DNA from: Thermomonas aquatica
GTDB taxonomy: Bacteria > Pseudomonadota > Gammaproteobacteria > Xanthomonadales > Xanthomonadaceae
Direction: 5' to 3'
NCBI RefSeq assembly: GCF_006337105.1
Contig: NZ_CP040871.1
Location: 1,240,001 to 1,304,000, forward strand
Length of the DNA stretch: 64,000 nt
The position numbers and the translations under genes are program-made. This document shows, in pieces, positions 50,466 to 59,021 of this stretch. Every line of letters begins with the position of its first letter. Position 1 is the first letter of the stretch. The notes beneath the pieces are model-generated. The model searched no databases, had not been told where the DNA came from, and was given only the letters and a program-made list of their open reading frames with translations.

Positions 50466-50851
50466 CACGGGCGCAGGATCGGGTCGCAGAACGGCGCAGC
50501 CACCACGATCGTGCGGCTGCCGTAGCTGTTGCCGATGCTGACCTGCCCCCCCAAGCAGACGCCGTTGGCGTTCACTTTCCACGGCGTCGGCACGCTGAGC
50601 GTCCAGCCGCTGGCGATGCGCAACGGCGCATCCTTCGACTTCAATGCGCCATCGCTGAGCACGATCGCCCTGCCGCTGGCCCGCGCATTGCCGGGGAGGG
50701 CACGGATCTGGTCGAGCAGCGAATCCAGTTCGGCCCGGCGGCGCCAGCTATCGATGCCGCGCAGGGCCGATGGCGCAACCAGCGCGGTGGCAAGGCCGAG
50801 GATGGCCAGCACCACGATCATCTCTAGCAGCGTGAAGCCGCGGTGCCGCAT
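50465..50851 (-). CDS. gspH: Type II secretion minor pseudopilin H
   Basis: 128 residues. Cleavage motif RGFTLLEMIVVLAILGLA, followed by a compact domain with two Cys (GVCLGG and PFCDP) that may form a disulfide. Twelve bases follow gspG. Confidence 0.9.
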   Translation of the reverse strand: MRHRGFTLLEMIVVLAILGLATALVAPSALRGIDSWRRRAELDSLLDQIRALPGNARASGRAIVLSDGALKSKDAPLRIASGWTLSVPTPWKVNANGVCLGGQVSIGNSYGSRTIVVAAPFCDPILRP

Positions 50852-50863
50852 ATGCGAGCGGCG

Positions 50864-51361
50864 TCAGTTGGCAGGTGCGGCGGAATTCGCGGCATCAGCC
50901 GTGCCGCCATCGGGCAGGTGGCCAAGGTCGGCATTTTGACCCTCGCCGCCCGGCACGCCGTCGGCACCCCAGGAGTACAGCGTGTACGGCTGGGTGCCAC
51001 TGGGTTGCGGGGAATACTGGTACGGATGCCCCCACGGATCGTTCGGCACCGCTTCATCCAGGTAGGGGCCAGCCCACCCGTTGAGGTCGCCGGCGGGCTT
51101 GGTGGTCAACAGGGCCAGGCCTTCGGCTTCGGTCGGCCAGCGGCTGATGTCCAGGCGCATCGTCTGCAACGCGCCGCCGAGCATCTTGATCTGGGTACCC
51201 GCGGTCTGCACCTTGGCCTTGTCGGCCTGGCCGAACAGGCGCGGACCGACCAGGCCCATGATCAGGCCGATGATGACCAGTACCACGATCATCTCGAGCA
51301 GGGTGAAGCCGGCTTGGCGCGGAATGGCGCGCGGAACGGCGGGAATGCGGCGACGTTGCAT
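50864..51361 (-). CDS. gspG: Type II secretion major pseudopilin G
   Basis: 165 residues. Motif AGFTLLEMIVVLVIIGLIMG, then the conserved DISRWPTEAEGLALL and WGHPYQYSPQPSGTQPYTLY region with the calcium-site loop (SWGADGVPGGEGQNADLG). Its acidic, Ala-rich tail extends about 20 residues beyond typical GspG. It builds the pseudopilus shaft. Confidence 0.95.
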   Translation of the reverse strand: MQRRRIPAVPRAIPRQAGFTLLEMIVVLVIIGLIMGLVGPRLFGQADKAKVQTAGTQIKMLGGALQTMRLDISRWPTEAEGLALLTTKPAGDLNGWAGPYLDEAVPNDPWGHPYQYSPQPSGTQPYTLYSWGADGVPGGEGQNADLGHLPDGGTADAANSAAPAN

Positions 51362-51405
51362 CGTTGGTGCCCCTGAAATGGTTGCGTTGCGAGCTGTGCG
51401 TGCGA

Positions 51406-52602
51406 CTAGACGGCGAGGTCGTTGGCGCTGGTGATCGCAAGGATCACGCCGAGGATGATGGTGCCGATCATGCTGCCGATCACCAGGATGGCGATCGGCT
51501 CCAGCAGGATCAGCACGCGCTTCATGCGGTTGCGCCCCGCCTCTTCATACAGCCGCGCCAATGAATCCAGCATGGATGCCAGCTTGCCGGAACGCTCGCC
51601 GACCCGGACCAGGTTGTAGCCGGTGGCGGTCAGCGCGTCGTGGTCCTCCAGCGCATCGGCGAGCGAGGAACCACCGCGCACCGCACGGGTGACCTCGCCC
51701 ATGCGCGCACGGCGTTGCGGCAGTTGCAGGCCGGACTGCGCCAGCTCGAGCCCGCGCATCAACGGCACCTTGTTGCCGAGCAGCGCACCCAGCACCTTGG
51801 CCCAGCGCGCGGTGTCGGCCTCGACCAGCCACGGCCCGACCACCGGCCAGCCCGACAGCGTGTCCAGCGCCTGCGCGCGCAGCTCCGGCTTGCGCAGCGC
51901 CCAGGTCGCGGCGGCCGCGACCGCGCCGACCATCAACAGCAGCAGCCAGAAGTGTTCGCGCGTCCAGGTACCGAACGCGAGCACCACCCACGCCAGCAAC
52001 GGCAGGTCCTTGGCCTGCTGCAGCAGCGAGGCGAACTTCGGCACCACGAAGATGAACATGATCGCCACCGCGGCGACGCCGGCAACCACCAGTACCGCCG
52101 GATAGATCAGCGCATTGCGCATTTCGTTGCGCAATTGCTGTTCGTATTCCATCTGCACGCCCGCATCGTGCAGTGCCTTGCCGAGCTCGCCGGTGAGTTC
52201 ACCGGCGCGCGCGAGTTGCACCACGTATTCGGGCAAGGGCAAGCCGCACTTCGCCAGCGTGGCGGAGAACGCCTGGCCACGCTGCAGGTCGCGCGACATG
52301 CCGGCGAACGCAGCGACGATGCGCGGGTGATGCGCACCCAGCGCCTGGCTGCCGACCGCGTCGGCGATCGACACGCCTGAAGTCAGCATCGTCGCCAGTT
52401 CCTGCAGCGCGAGGATCACGTCGGCGCTGCGCAGGCGGCCGCGACGCTCCTTGCCGCCGCCGGCTTCGCCGGAACGCACCTCGATCACGGACAGGCCACG
52501 CCGCTCCAGCGCGCGCGCGGCCTCGCGTTCGTTGTTGGCGCGGAGCATGCCTTCCAGGCTGATGCCCTCGGCGTTCAAGGCTTGATAGTGGTAACGGGGC
52601 AT
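51406..52602 (-). CDS. gspF: Type II secretion inner-membrane platform protein F
   Basis: 398 residues. Two cytosolic helical domains alternate with three membrane segments, the GspF/PilC layout. It starts MPRYHYQALNAEG, with LQELATMLTSGVSIADAV and the GNKVPLMRGLELAQ repeat. Seven bases separate it from gspE. Confidence 0.95.
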   Translation of the reverse strand: MPRYHYQALNAEGISLEGMLRANNEREAARALERRGLSVIEVRSGEAGGGKERRGRLRSADVILALQELATMLTSGVSIADAVGSQALGAHHPRIVAAFAGMSRDLQRGQAFSATLAKCGLPLPEYVVQLARAGELTGELGKALHDAGVQMEYEQQLRNEMRNALIYPAVLVVAGVAAVAIMFIFVVPKFASLLQQAKDLPLLAWVVLAFGTWTREHFWLLLLMVGAVAAAATWALRKPELRAQALDTLSGWPVVGPWLVEADTARWAKVLGALLGNKVPLMRGLELAQSGLQLPQRRARMGEVTRAVRGGSSLADALEDHDALTATGYNLVRVGERSGKLASMLDSLARLYEEAGRNRMKRVLILLEPIAILVIGSMIGTIILGVILAITSANDLAV

Positions 52603-52609
52603 GCGGAAC

Positions 52610-54313
52610 TCAGCTGCCGGCGACGCGCAGCACTTCCTCCACCGTGGTCAGTCCCTGCCACGCCTTCAGCAGGCCGTCGTCGCGCAGGAAGCGATGGCCT
52701 TCGTCGCGCGCCAGCTTCTTCATGTCGTTGACGCTGGCGCCGCTGACGATCAGGTGCTGCATCGCCTCCGTCACCGGCACCATTTCGTAGATGCCGAGGC
52801 GGCCGCGATAACCGGTGTTCATGCAGTGCGCGCAGCCCACCGCTTCCATCCAGCGCGGCGCCATGCCCGGCAACACCTTGTGCGCGAACACCGCGGCCTC
52901 GGCCTCGATCTGCGCCGGCACCGCGTGCGGACGCGCGCATTGCGTGCACAGCCGGCGCACCAGGCGCTGCGCCTGCACTGCGCGGATCGGGGTGGCGACG
53001 AGGAAGGGCTCCACGCCCATGTCGATCAGGCGGGTGAACGCGCTGATCGCATCGTTGGTATGCAGCGTGCTCAATACAAGGTGGCCGGTGAGCGCGGCCT
53101 GCACCGCGATTTCCGCGGTCTCGAGGTCGCGGATTTCGCCGATCATGATCACGTCCGGATCCTGGCGCAGGATCGAACGCAGCGCGTTGGCGAAGGTCAG
53201 GCCGATGTCCGGGTGGGCCTGGATCTGGGTGATCGCCGGCAACTGGAATTCGACCGGATCCTCGACCGTGATGATCTTCTTCAAGCCGTCGTTGGCCGCG
53301 GCCAGCGATGCATACAAGGTCGTGGATTTACCGGAACCGGTCGGACCGGTGACCAGCACGATGCCGTTCGCCTCCGCGGTCCATTCCTTCATCATCGCCA
53401 GGTGGTCGGACTCGAAGCCGAGCTTCTCGAGGCCGAGCTCCTTGCGCTCCTTCGGCAGCAGGCGCATCACGATCGATTCGCCATGCACGCCCGGCAGCGC
53501 GGACACACGGATATCCATTTCCTGGCCGCCGACGCGCGTCGACAAACGGCCGTCCTGCGGCAGGCGGCGTTCGGCGATGTCCATGCCGGAGATCAGCTTG
53601 AGGCGCGAGGCCACCGCGTCGAAACGGTCGCGCGGCAATTGCAGGCGGGTGTGCAGCACGCCGTCGATGCGGAAGCGCACCGCGAAGATGCGCTCCTCGG
53701 GTTCCAGGTGGATGTCGGAGGCGCGCTGCTCGACCGCCTGCGCCATCAGGTTGCTGACCAGTTCGACGACCGGCGCCTCCTCGGCCATCGCGCGCAGCTG
53801 CTGCTCGTCGCCGCCACCCCATTCGTCGGCACGTGCGTGGTGGGCGAGCCCGTCCAGCATGCGCTCCAGGTCCTGCGCGCGGCACAGGCACCAATGTATC
53901 CGGCGCCCCGGGTAGGCATGCCGCATCGCCTCGCGCAAGGCCGGCAACAGCGGGTCGCGCGCGGCGCAGAACAGGTCGCTGCCTTCGCCCGGCCACACGA
54001 GGACCTGTTGATCCAGCAACCAATCGATCCCCGCAGGCGCCTGCACCGCAGTGAGGCGCGCCATGTCTTCGTCCGGGGCGGGCACCTCGAAGCCCATTAC
54101 CGGCAGGCCAAGCTGGCGGCTGAGCACTTGCAGCAGGTTGTCCTCGCTGACCGCACCGATCCGCATCAGCACACTGCCGATGCGCCCGCCGATCTTCTGC
54201 TGCAGGGCCAGCCCGCGCTCGAGGTCGGCGGCGCCGACCAGCCCGGCATCGAGCAACAGCTCGCCCAGCAGGCGGTCGCGCGGGGCGGCCCGCAATGCGG
54301 CGTCAGAGGACAT
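52610..54313 (-). CDS. gspE: Type II secretion ATPase
   Basis: 567 residues. Powers pseudopilus assembly. An N-terminal MshEN/GspE-N domain (about 15-150), Walker A GPTGSGKST near 323-331, Asp box, Walker B (PDVIMIGEIRD) and His box (LVLSTLHTND) are intact. The zinc site CTQC near 454 and CAHC near 497 is present. It overlaps the ABC permease gene upstream by 11 bases, an unusual start for a T2SS operon. Confidence 0.96.
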   Translation of the reverse strand: MSSDAALRAAPRDRLLGELLLDAGLVGAADLERGLALQQKIGGRIGSVLMRIGAVSEDNLLQVLSRQLGLPVMGFEVPAPDEDMARLTAVQAPAGIDWLLDQQVLVWPGEGSDLFCAARDPLLPALREAMRHAYPGRRIHWCLCRAQDLERMLDGLAHHARADEWGGGDEQQLRAMAEEAPVVELVSNLMAQAVEQRASDIHLEPEERIFAVRFRIDGVLHTRLQLPRDRFDAVASRLKLISGMDIAERRLPQDGRLSTRVGGQEMDIRVSALPGVHGESIVMRLLPKERKELGLEKLGFESDHLAMMKEWTAEANGIVLVTGPTGSGKSTTLYASLAAANDGLKKIITVEDPVEFQLPAITQIQAHPDIGLTFANALRSILRQDPDVIMIGEIRDLETAEIAVQAALTGHLVLSTLHTNDAISAFTRLIDMGVEPFLVATPIRAVQAQRLVRRLCTQCARPHAVPAQIEAEAAVFAHKVLPGMAPRWMEAVGCAHCMNTGYRGRLGIYEMVPVTEAMQHLIVSGASVNDMKKLARDEGHRFLRDDGLLKAWQGLTTVEEVLRVAGS

Positions 54314-55103
54314 CTGCGAATCCTTTCTTGAGCTTGGAGAACGCCCACAGGCCGAACAGGTACACGGCCATGGCGACCAGCGAATACTGCGCCAGAACGT
54401 CCCATTGCGGCCACTGCGCCTCGAACAGCGCGCGTCGCGCCTGCTCGACCGGGATCGTGATCGGATTGACCGCCAGCCAGGGCTGGGCGGCAACGGGCAT
54501 GGCCTGGCGCGGATAGAACACCGGGCCCAGGAACATCGTCATCATCACCAGCGGCCCGACCAGCTGGGCCAGGTCGCGCAGGTAGACCCCCAGCGCGGCG
54601 ATCAACCACGCCAGCCCGAGCAGCAACAGCGCATACGGCAACAGGATCGCCGGCAGGGCCAGCAACGACCACGACAGGCCGGTCCCCAGCACGCCATTGA
54701 GCACGATGAGCACCAGCAGGGCCATCGCGGTATGGAACAGCGCCGTGAGCAGGCTGACCCAGCCCAGCGCTTCCAGCGGGAACACCACCTTGGTGACGTA
54801 GTTCGGCTGGCTGGTAACTAGCGTCGGCGCGCGCGACAGCACCTCCGCCAGCAGGCCATGCACCACCATGCCGGCCAGCAGGCGCAAGGCGAACATGCCG
54901 ATGCCCTGTTCCTGAGCCCCTGGCCAGCGGGTCGGGGCGATCACCCCGAACACCAGGGTGTAGACACCCAGCATCAGCAAAGGAGTCAGCAGGGGCCAGA
55001 GCGACCCCAGCAGGGAACCGCGGTAGCGCCCACTGATCTCCCGCCAGGCCAGGATGCGGATCAGGGCCTCATGCCGCCAGGGGTGGGCAAGGGTGGTCAG
55101 CAC
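54303..55103 (-). CDS. Polysaccharide ABC transporter permease (Wzm-like)
   Basis: 266 residues from the GTG at 55103 (GGAG upstream). An ABC-2 permease with about six membrane segments and an amphipathic N-terminal helix (LIRILAWREISGRYRGSLLG), typical of O-antigen and teichoic-acid exporters. The LGVYLRDLAQLVGP block before the last segments is a family hallmark. Its probable ATPase partner is at 57699 on the other strand. The downstream neighbour is gspE. Confidence 0.88.
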   Translation of the reverse strand: MLTTLAHPWRHEALIRILAWREISGRYRGSLLGSLWPLLTPLLMLGVYTLVFGVIAPTRWPGAQEQGIGMFALRLLAGMVVHGLLAEVLSRAPTLVTSQPNYVTKVVFPLEALGWVSLLTALFHTAMALLVLIVLNGVLGTGLSWSLLALPAILLPYALLLLGLAWLIAALGVYLRDLAQLVGPLVMMTMFLGPVFYPRQAMPVAAQPWLAVNPITIPVEQARRALFEAQWPQWDVLAQYSLVAMAVYLFGLWAFSKLKKGFADVL

Positions 55104-55559
55104 GTCAGGCGGGGCTCCGGATCGGCGGCAGGCTGGCGGCGACAGACGGACGGATGGCAAGATCCGATCCCCGCCAATGGGGTGCGCAGTCTAGCGGTTC
55201 CGTGCCAAGCCTCGGCAGTTCGAAGCTGAATGGGTTCCAACCTGACGTAACGCGTCAACTGCATCCGCTTGGGGCAGGATATGACGCGACTTTCGCTCAG
55301 TCTTCCAAGCCATTCACAACGCAGGGATTGACGGTACCTTAACCTTGCGTTAGCGTCCGCACCGCAACTTGATCAACCAGGGGAGTAGGGGGAACTGCGT
55401 CTGGCCGACGGTCGGCGCCTGATCCGTTTGAAATTCCAAGACTGCAACACCTGGAAGAAGCCGGTTGCTGGGGGCCCTGCCTCCTGGTACCGGGCTAGGG
55501 CCTGCAATCGGAGCAAGTTGCGTCATTCCGCTTTACCAACTGACAGGAGTTAGTTAGAC
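55104..55559. other. 456-bp intergenic region between divergent genes
   Basis: Separates the Wzm-like permease gene (minus) from the large exported-protein gene (plus). It holds a promoter candidate at 55328-55356 and a leader of about 200 bases, with lower G+C than the genes around it. A 62-codon frame at 55154-55342 has no family resemblance and is rejected. No other feature is visible. Confidence 0.7.
55328..55356 (+). promoter_or_regulatory. Promoter of the large exported-protein gene
   Basis: TTGACG, 17-base spacer, TAGCGT. The -35 matches five of six consensus bases; the -10 fits TAnnnT. Transcription near 55363 would give a leader of about 197 bases before the ATG, with AGGAG at 55545-55549. 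Confidence 0.55.
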
Positions 55560-57590
55560 ATGTCTAGCATGAAGAAGAACGTCCTCGCCGTTGCCCTGGT
55601 GGCCGGCTTGGGCTTGGCCGGCGGCGCTGCGGCCTACAACTACGGTACGTTGAAGCAGATCAACGGCGTTTCTGCGCCTGACGACACCGGCACCAACACC
55701 GCCAACTCGATCGCGGTGCAGGCCGACCTGGATACGGCGGAAGTCGTTTCCTACGAAATGCTGGTTGCGACCAACTACAACTGGACGATGACCGAAGACC
55801 TGGTGTTCGACATCCAGCTCCCGGACAACGCCGTGCAGGTCACCACCGGCTTCACCGTTCGCGTCAAGCTGAACCGCAACAACTGCGTCGACAACCCGAA
55901 CGTGCAGTACCCGAGCGGCGCCAACATCTGCTCGGACACCACCGACGGCGCCCTGTTCTCCACCACCGCGCCGAACCCGGCTGACCTGATCCTGGATCCG
56001 TCCCTGGTCGGTTTCTGGACCGTGGTGTTCGACGGCTACTACGACGGCGGCCGTACCGCTTCGTTCCGCCTCAGCCCGCTGCTGCTCAACCCGCCGAATC
56101 CGGGTCCGGGCATCCTGCTGCGCTGGCGCAACGCGCGCCTGACCAGCCTGAACGAGTTCGCGCAGGCGGCCTACAACGGCGGCACCGGCAAGGTTGACGC
56201 CGAATTCTGGATGGTCAACGCCACCAACGACAGCCGCTTCGCCGGCTCGACCAAGAACCAGCGCATCCTGCAGAGCACCCGCGCCGTCAATGCCTGCGCC
56301 ACCCCGAACGGTTCGGAAGTGGACAAGTACATCGATGTGGCCGACGACTTCAACGAAGTCCAGATGCCGAAGACCCGCTTCAGCTGGGACGGCCGCCTGG
56401 GTTCGGCGGTGGATTCCTCGGGCGGCAGCGTGCAGAGCCCGGACGACTACAACTCGCAGGTCATCGACCTGGGCGACGTGACCCTGGGCGACAACAGCGT
56501 GGCCAGCTTCCAGTTCTGGGGCGCGGGCAACCTGCAGAACGGCGTGGCCGACGTGTTCAAGACCGTGATCGACGCCCAGGGCAGCAACGACTGGAATGCG
56601 TTCGACAACATCGGCAACAACGACGACGTCTATCTGGTCGACGGCACCTGCGCCAGCGGCACCATTGTGGACCAGGGCACGATCAGCGGCACCACCGTGA
56701 CCTTCATCTACAACGCCGACCAGGCCGGCATGATCAACGGTCCGAATGCCACCGGCACCGGCACCCAGAACCTGACCGTCTGCGGCTTCGTGGATGAAGA
56801 CATCGTCATCGACGACCACAACAACCACGTCACCACCACGTTCTACCGTTCGGGCATGTACCCGGCCAGTGGTTCCGCTCCGGGTGATGCGACCGACAAC
56901 TACCCGACCAACGGTATCGCCAACGGCGTGGGCTCCAAGACCTACACCGACCCGGATGCCGGCGGCAACCACTGCGACCTGCTGCCGCTGCGTTACAACG
57001 GCTCGACGATGGAAATCTTCACCATCAACCCGGGCAGCAACACCACCCAGCGCAGCTTCATCCGCCTGACCAACCGCAGCGCCACCGACGGTTACGTCTC
57101 GCTGGAAGGCATCGACAACGCCGGCGTTCACGGCGCGTCGCAGGTTCGCGTGTGGGTTGAAGCTGGCAAGTCCGTGCAGCTGGATGCCGCCGACCTCGAG
57201 AACGGCACCAACGGCGCTGTCGGCGCTTGGGGTGCTCCGACCGATGGCAAGTGGCGTGCGATTGTGACCGCCGAGTTCCCGGGCCTGGTCGCCACCAGCC
57301 TGGTCAACAGCGCCCTGCCGCGCGTCCTGACCAATATCACCGACAGCGATACCCGCGGCGAGCAGATCGACCGCGACTTCGCCGAAGGCACCTGGGGCAA
57401 CGAAGCTGGTCAGCGTCCGTCCGACTTCGTCCAGGAATACGAGCCTGACTTCCGCGGTGACGGCAACTGGACCGGCGAACCGGGCGGTCCGGACGCCAAT
57501 GACGGCCCGGCCGGTGGCACCACCGACGAGTGCGGCAACCCGGGTATGGACGGCAGCCTGCCGACCAACTGCGTCTACCCGCAGCCGTAA
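55560..57590 (+). CDS. Large exported Asn/Asp/Thr-rich protein, S-layer-like candidate
   Basis: 676 residues; I do not recognise the family. The signal peptide is KKNVLAVALVAGLGLAGGAAA, with AGGAG ten bases before the ATG. The mature protein is strand-rich, acidic, low in Lys, rich in Asn, Asp, Thr and Gly, with about eight Cys, no membrane segment and no sorting motif. Codon choice is biased to a narrow set (AAC, CTG, GGC, CGT/CGC), suggesting high expression. A good promoter, long leader and strong terminator make it a stand-alone abundant product. Between T2SS and polysaccharide-export genes, a secreted surface-layer or matrix protein is my best guess; function is inferred. Confidence 0.65.
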   Translation: MSSMKKNVLAVALVAGLGLAGGAAAYNYGTLKQINGVSAPDDTGTNTANSIAVQADLDTAEVVSYEMLVATNYNWTMTEDLVFDIQLPDNAVQVTTGFTVRVKLNRNNCVDNPNVQYPSGANICSDTTDGALFSTTAPNPADLILDPSLVGFWTVVFDGYYDGGRTASFRLSPLLLNPPNPGPGILLRWRNARLTSLNEFAQAAYNGGTGKVDAEFWMVNATNDSRFAGSTKNQRILQSTRAVNACATPNGSEVDKYIDVADDFNEVQMPKTRFSWDGRLGSAVDSSGGSVQSPDDYNSQVIDLGDVTLGDNSVASFQFWGAGNLQNGVADVFKTVIDAQGSNDWNAFDNIGNNDDVYLVDGTCASGTIVDQGTISGTTVTFIYNADQAGMINGPNATGTGTQNLTVCGFVDEDIVIDDHNNHVTTTFYRSGMYPASGSAPGDATDNYPTNGIANGVGSKTYTDPDAGGNHCDLLPLRYNGSTMEIFTINPGSNTTQRSFIRLTNRSATDGYVSLEGIDNAGVHGASQVRVWVEAGKSVQLDAADLENGTNGAVGAWGAPTDGKWRAIVTAEFPGLVATSLVNSALPRVLTNITDSDTRGEQIDRDFAEGTWGNEAGQRPSDFVQEYEPDFRGDGNWTGEPGGPDANDGPAGGTTDECGNPGMDGSLPTNCVYPQP

Positions 57591-57615
57591 GCGTTAAGCA
57601 ACACCTGCTGTATTG

Positions 57616-57647
57616 ACGGGCGGCCTCCGGGCCGCCCGTTTTTTTTT
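57616..57647 (+). terminator. Strong intrinsic terminator
   Basis: ACGGGCGGCC pairs with GGCCGCCCGT (10 bp, loop TCCG) followed by a run of nine T. It is the clearest terminator in the window and isolates the exported-protein gene from the ATPase gene downstream. Confidence 0.93.
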
Positions 57648-57698
57648 GGTCGTGCCCTGCACCGCGGGACGTACAATGCGCGCCACGCCTGATCGCGC

Positions 57699-59021
57699 AT
57701 GCATTCGATGCCCGCTGCCCATATCGCCGCCGATGAACACCCCGCCATCCGGGTGGCCGGCGTCAGCAAGGTCTTCCGCACCTGGGCCAGCCCTTCGCAA
57801 CGGTTGATCGTGCCCCTGCTGCACCGCGTGGGCTCGCTGCTGGCGCGGCCGCTGCCGCGCGTGGCCGCACGCCTGCACGCATCGGCGCACCGGCGCATCC
57901 ACATCCATGAAGCCCTGCACGACATCAGCTTCGAGCTGCGCCGCGGCGAAGCGCTGGGCATCGTCGGGCTCAACGGCAGCGGCAAGAGCACCCTGCTGCA
58001 GATCATCGCAGGCGTGCTCCCGCCCACGTCGGGCACCGTCGATACCCATGGCCGCATCGCTGCGCTGCTGGAACTCGGCTCCGGGTTCAACACGGAACTG
58101 ACCGGCCGCGAGAACATCTACATCAACGGCGCGATCCTCGGCCTGGAACGGACCCGCATCGACGCGATCATCGGCGACATCATCGCCTTCGCCGACATCG
58201 GCGATTACATCGAACAGCCGGTCAAGACCTACAGTTCGGGCATGGCCGTGCGCCTGGCCTTCTCGGTGCAGGTGCATGTCGACCCGGACATCCTGATCGT
58301 GGACGAGGCGCTGGCGGTCGGCGACGCCGCCTTCCAGGCCAAGGCGATGACCCGCATCCAGCAGATCCTGGCGCGCGGCACCACCCTGCTCTTCGTCGGC
58401 CACGACCTCAACGCGCTGCGCGCGTTCTGCCAGCGCGGGATCCTGCTCGAGAACGGCCGCATGGCGATGCTGGGCGCACCCGAGGAAGTGATCGAGGAAT
58501 ACCTGTTCCGCGTGCATGCGAAAGCCACGCAGGAAGGCCAGCCCAAGCCGATCCGCATCGCCGAAGGCTTCCGCAGCGAGGATGGCGGCGTGCTTGGGCT
58601 GGCCTTCCCCGGCGGCGCGCGCCACCTCGCGCTCAACTACGGCGACGCGGTCGAAATCGACGCGGACCTCGAACTGCGTGCGGCGCTGGCGGATGCCGCC
58701 TGCATCGTCGACATCCTCGACGAACGCGGCGTGCCGCTGAGCGGGCGTCGCATCCGCCTGCCCGACGGCAACGACGGCGCGCAACACCTGCGGCTGCGCA
58801 TCGCGTTCCGCGCCGAGCTGGCGCGCGGCATCTATCGGGTGCGGGCGCGGCTGGTGCAGGCGCCGGATCGGCACCAGCACCATCGTCGCGTGCTGTGCCG
58901 CTACGAGTCCGACCTGTCGTTCGAGGTGGTGGAAAATTCCATCGAACGCTTCAGCGGCCTGTTCCCGTTGCCCGCCGACGTCGTCGTGCAGCGACTGGCC
59001 AGCGATGACGACCGCAGCTGA
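57699..59021 (+). CDS. Polysaccharide ABC transporter ATPase (Wzt-like)
   Basis: 440 residues. Walker A GLNGSGKST at 90-98, signature YSSGMAVRLAFSV and Walker B ILIVDEALAVGD. The extra segment between the first strands (about 30-70) is typical of O-antigen ATPases. Residues 280-440 form a C-terminal strand-rich domain like the Wzt carbohydrate-binding domain, which in E. coli O8/O9a reads the modified chain end. That fits with a methyltransferase in the neighbouring array. The start may be 57699 or 57708. It overlaps the sulfotransferase gene by 17 bases. Confidence 0.9.
   Translation: MHSMPAAHIAADEHPAIRVAGVSKVFRTWASPSQRLIVPLLHRVGSLLARPLPRVAARLHASAHRRIHIHEALHDISFELRRGEALGIVGLNGSGKSTLLQIIAGVLPPTSGTVDTHGRIAALLELGSGFNTELTGRENIYINGAILGLERTRIDAIIGDIIAFADIGDYIEQPVKTYSSGMAVRLAFSVQVHVDPDILIVDEALAVGDAAFQAKAMTRIQQILARGTTLLFVGHDLNALRAFCQRGILLENGRMAMLGAPEEVIEEYLFRVHAKATQEGQPKPIRIAEGFRSEDGGVLGLAFPGGARHLALNYGDAVEIDADLELRAALADAACIVDILDERGVPLSGRRIRLPDGNDGAQHLRLRIAFRAELARGIYRVRARLVQAPDRHQHHRRVLCRYESDLSFEVVENSIERFSGLFPLPADVVVQRLASDDDRS

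Noticed and set aside
55154..55342. 62-codon frame in the leader region upstream of the large exported-protein gene
   Set aside because: No ribosome-binding site, no domain, and it overlaps the likely promoter.
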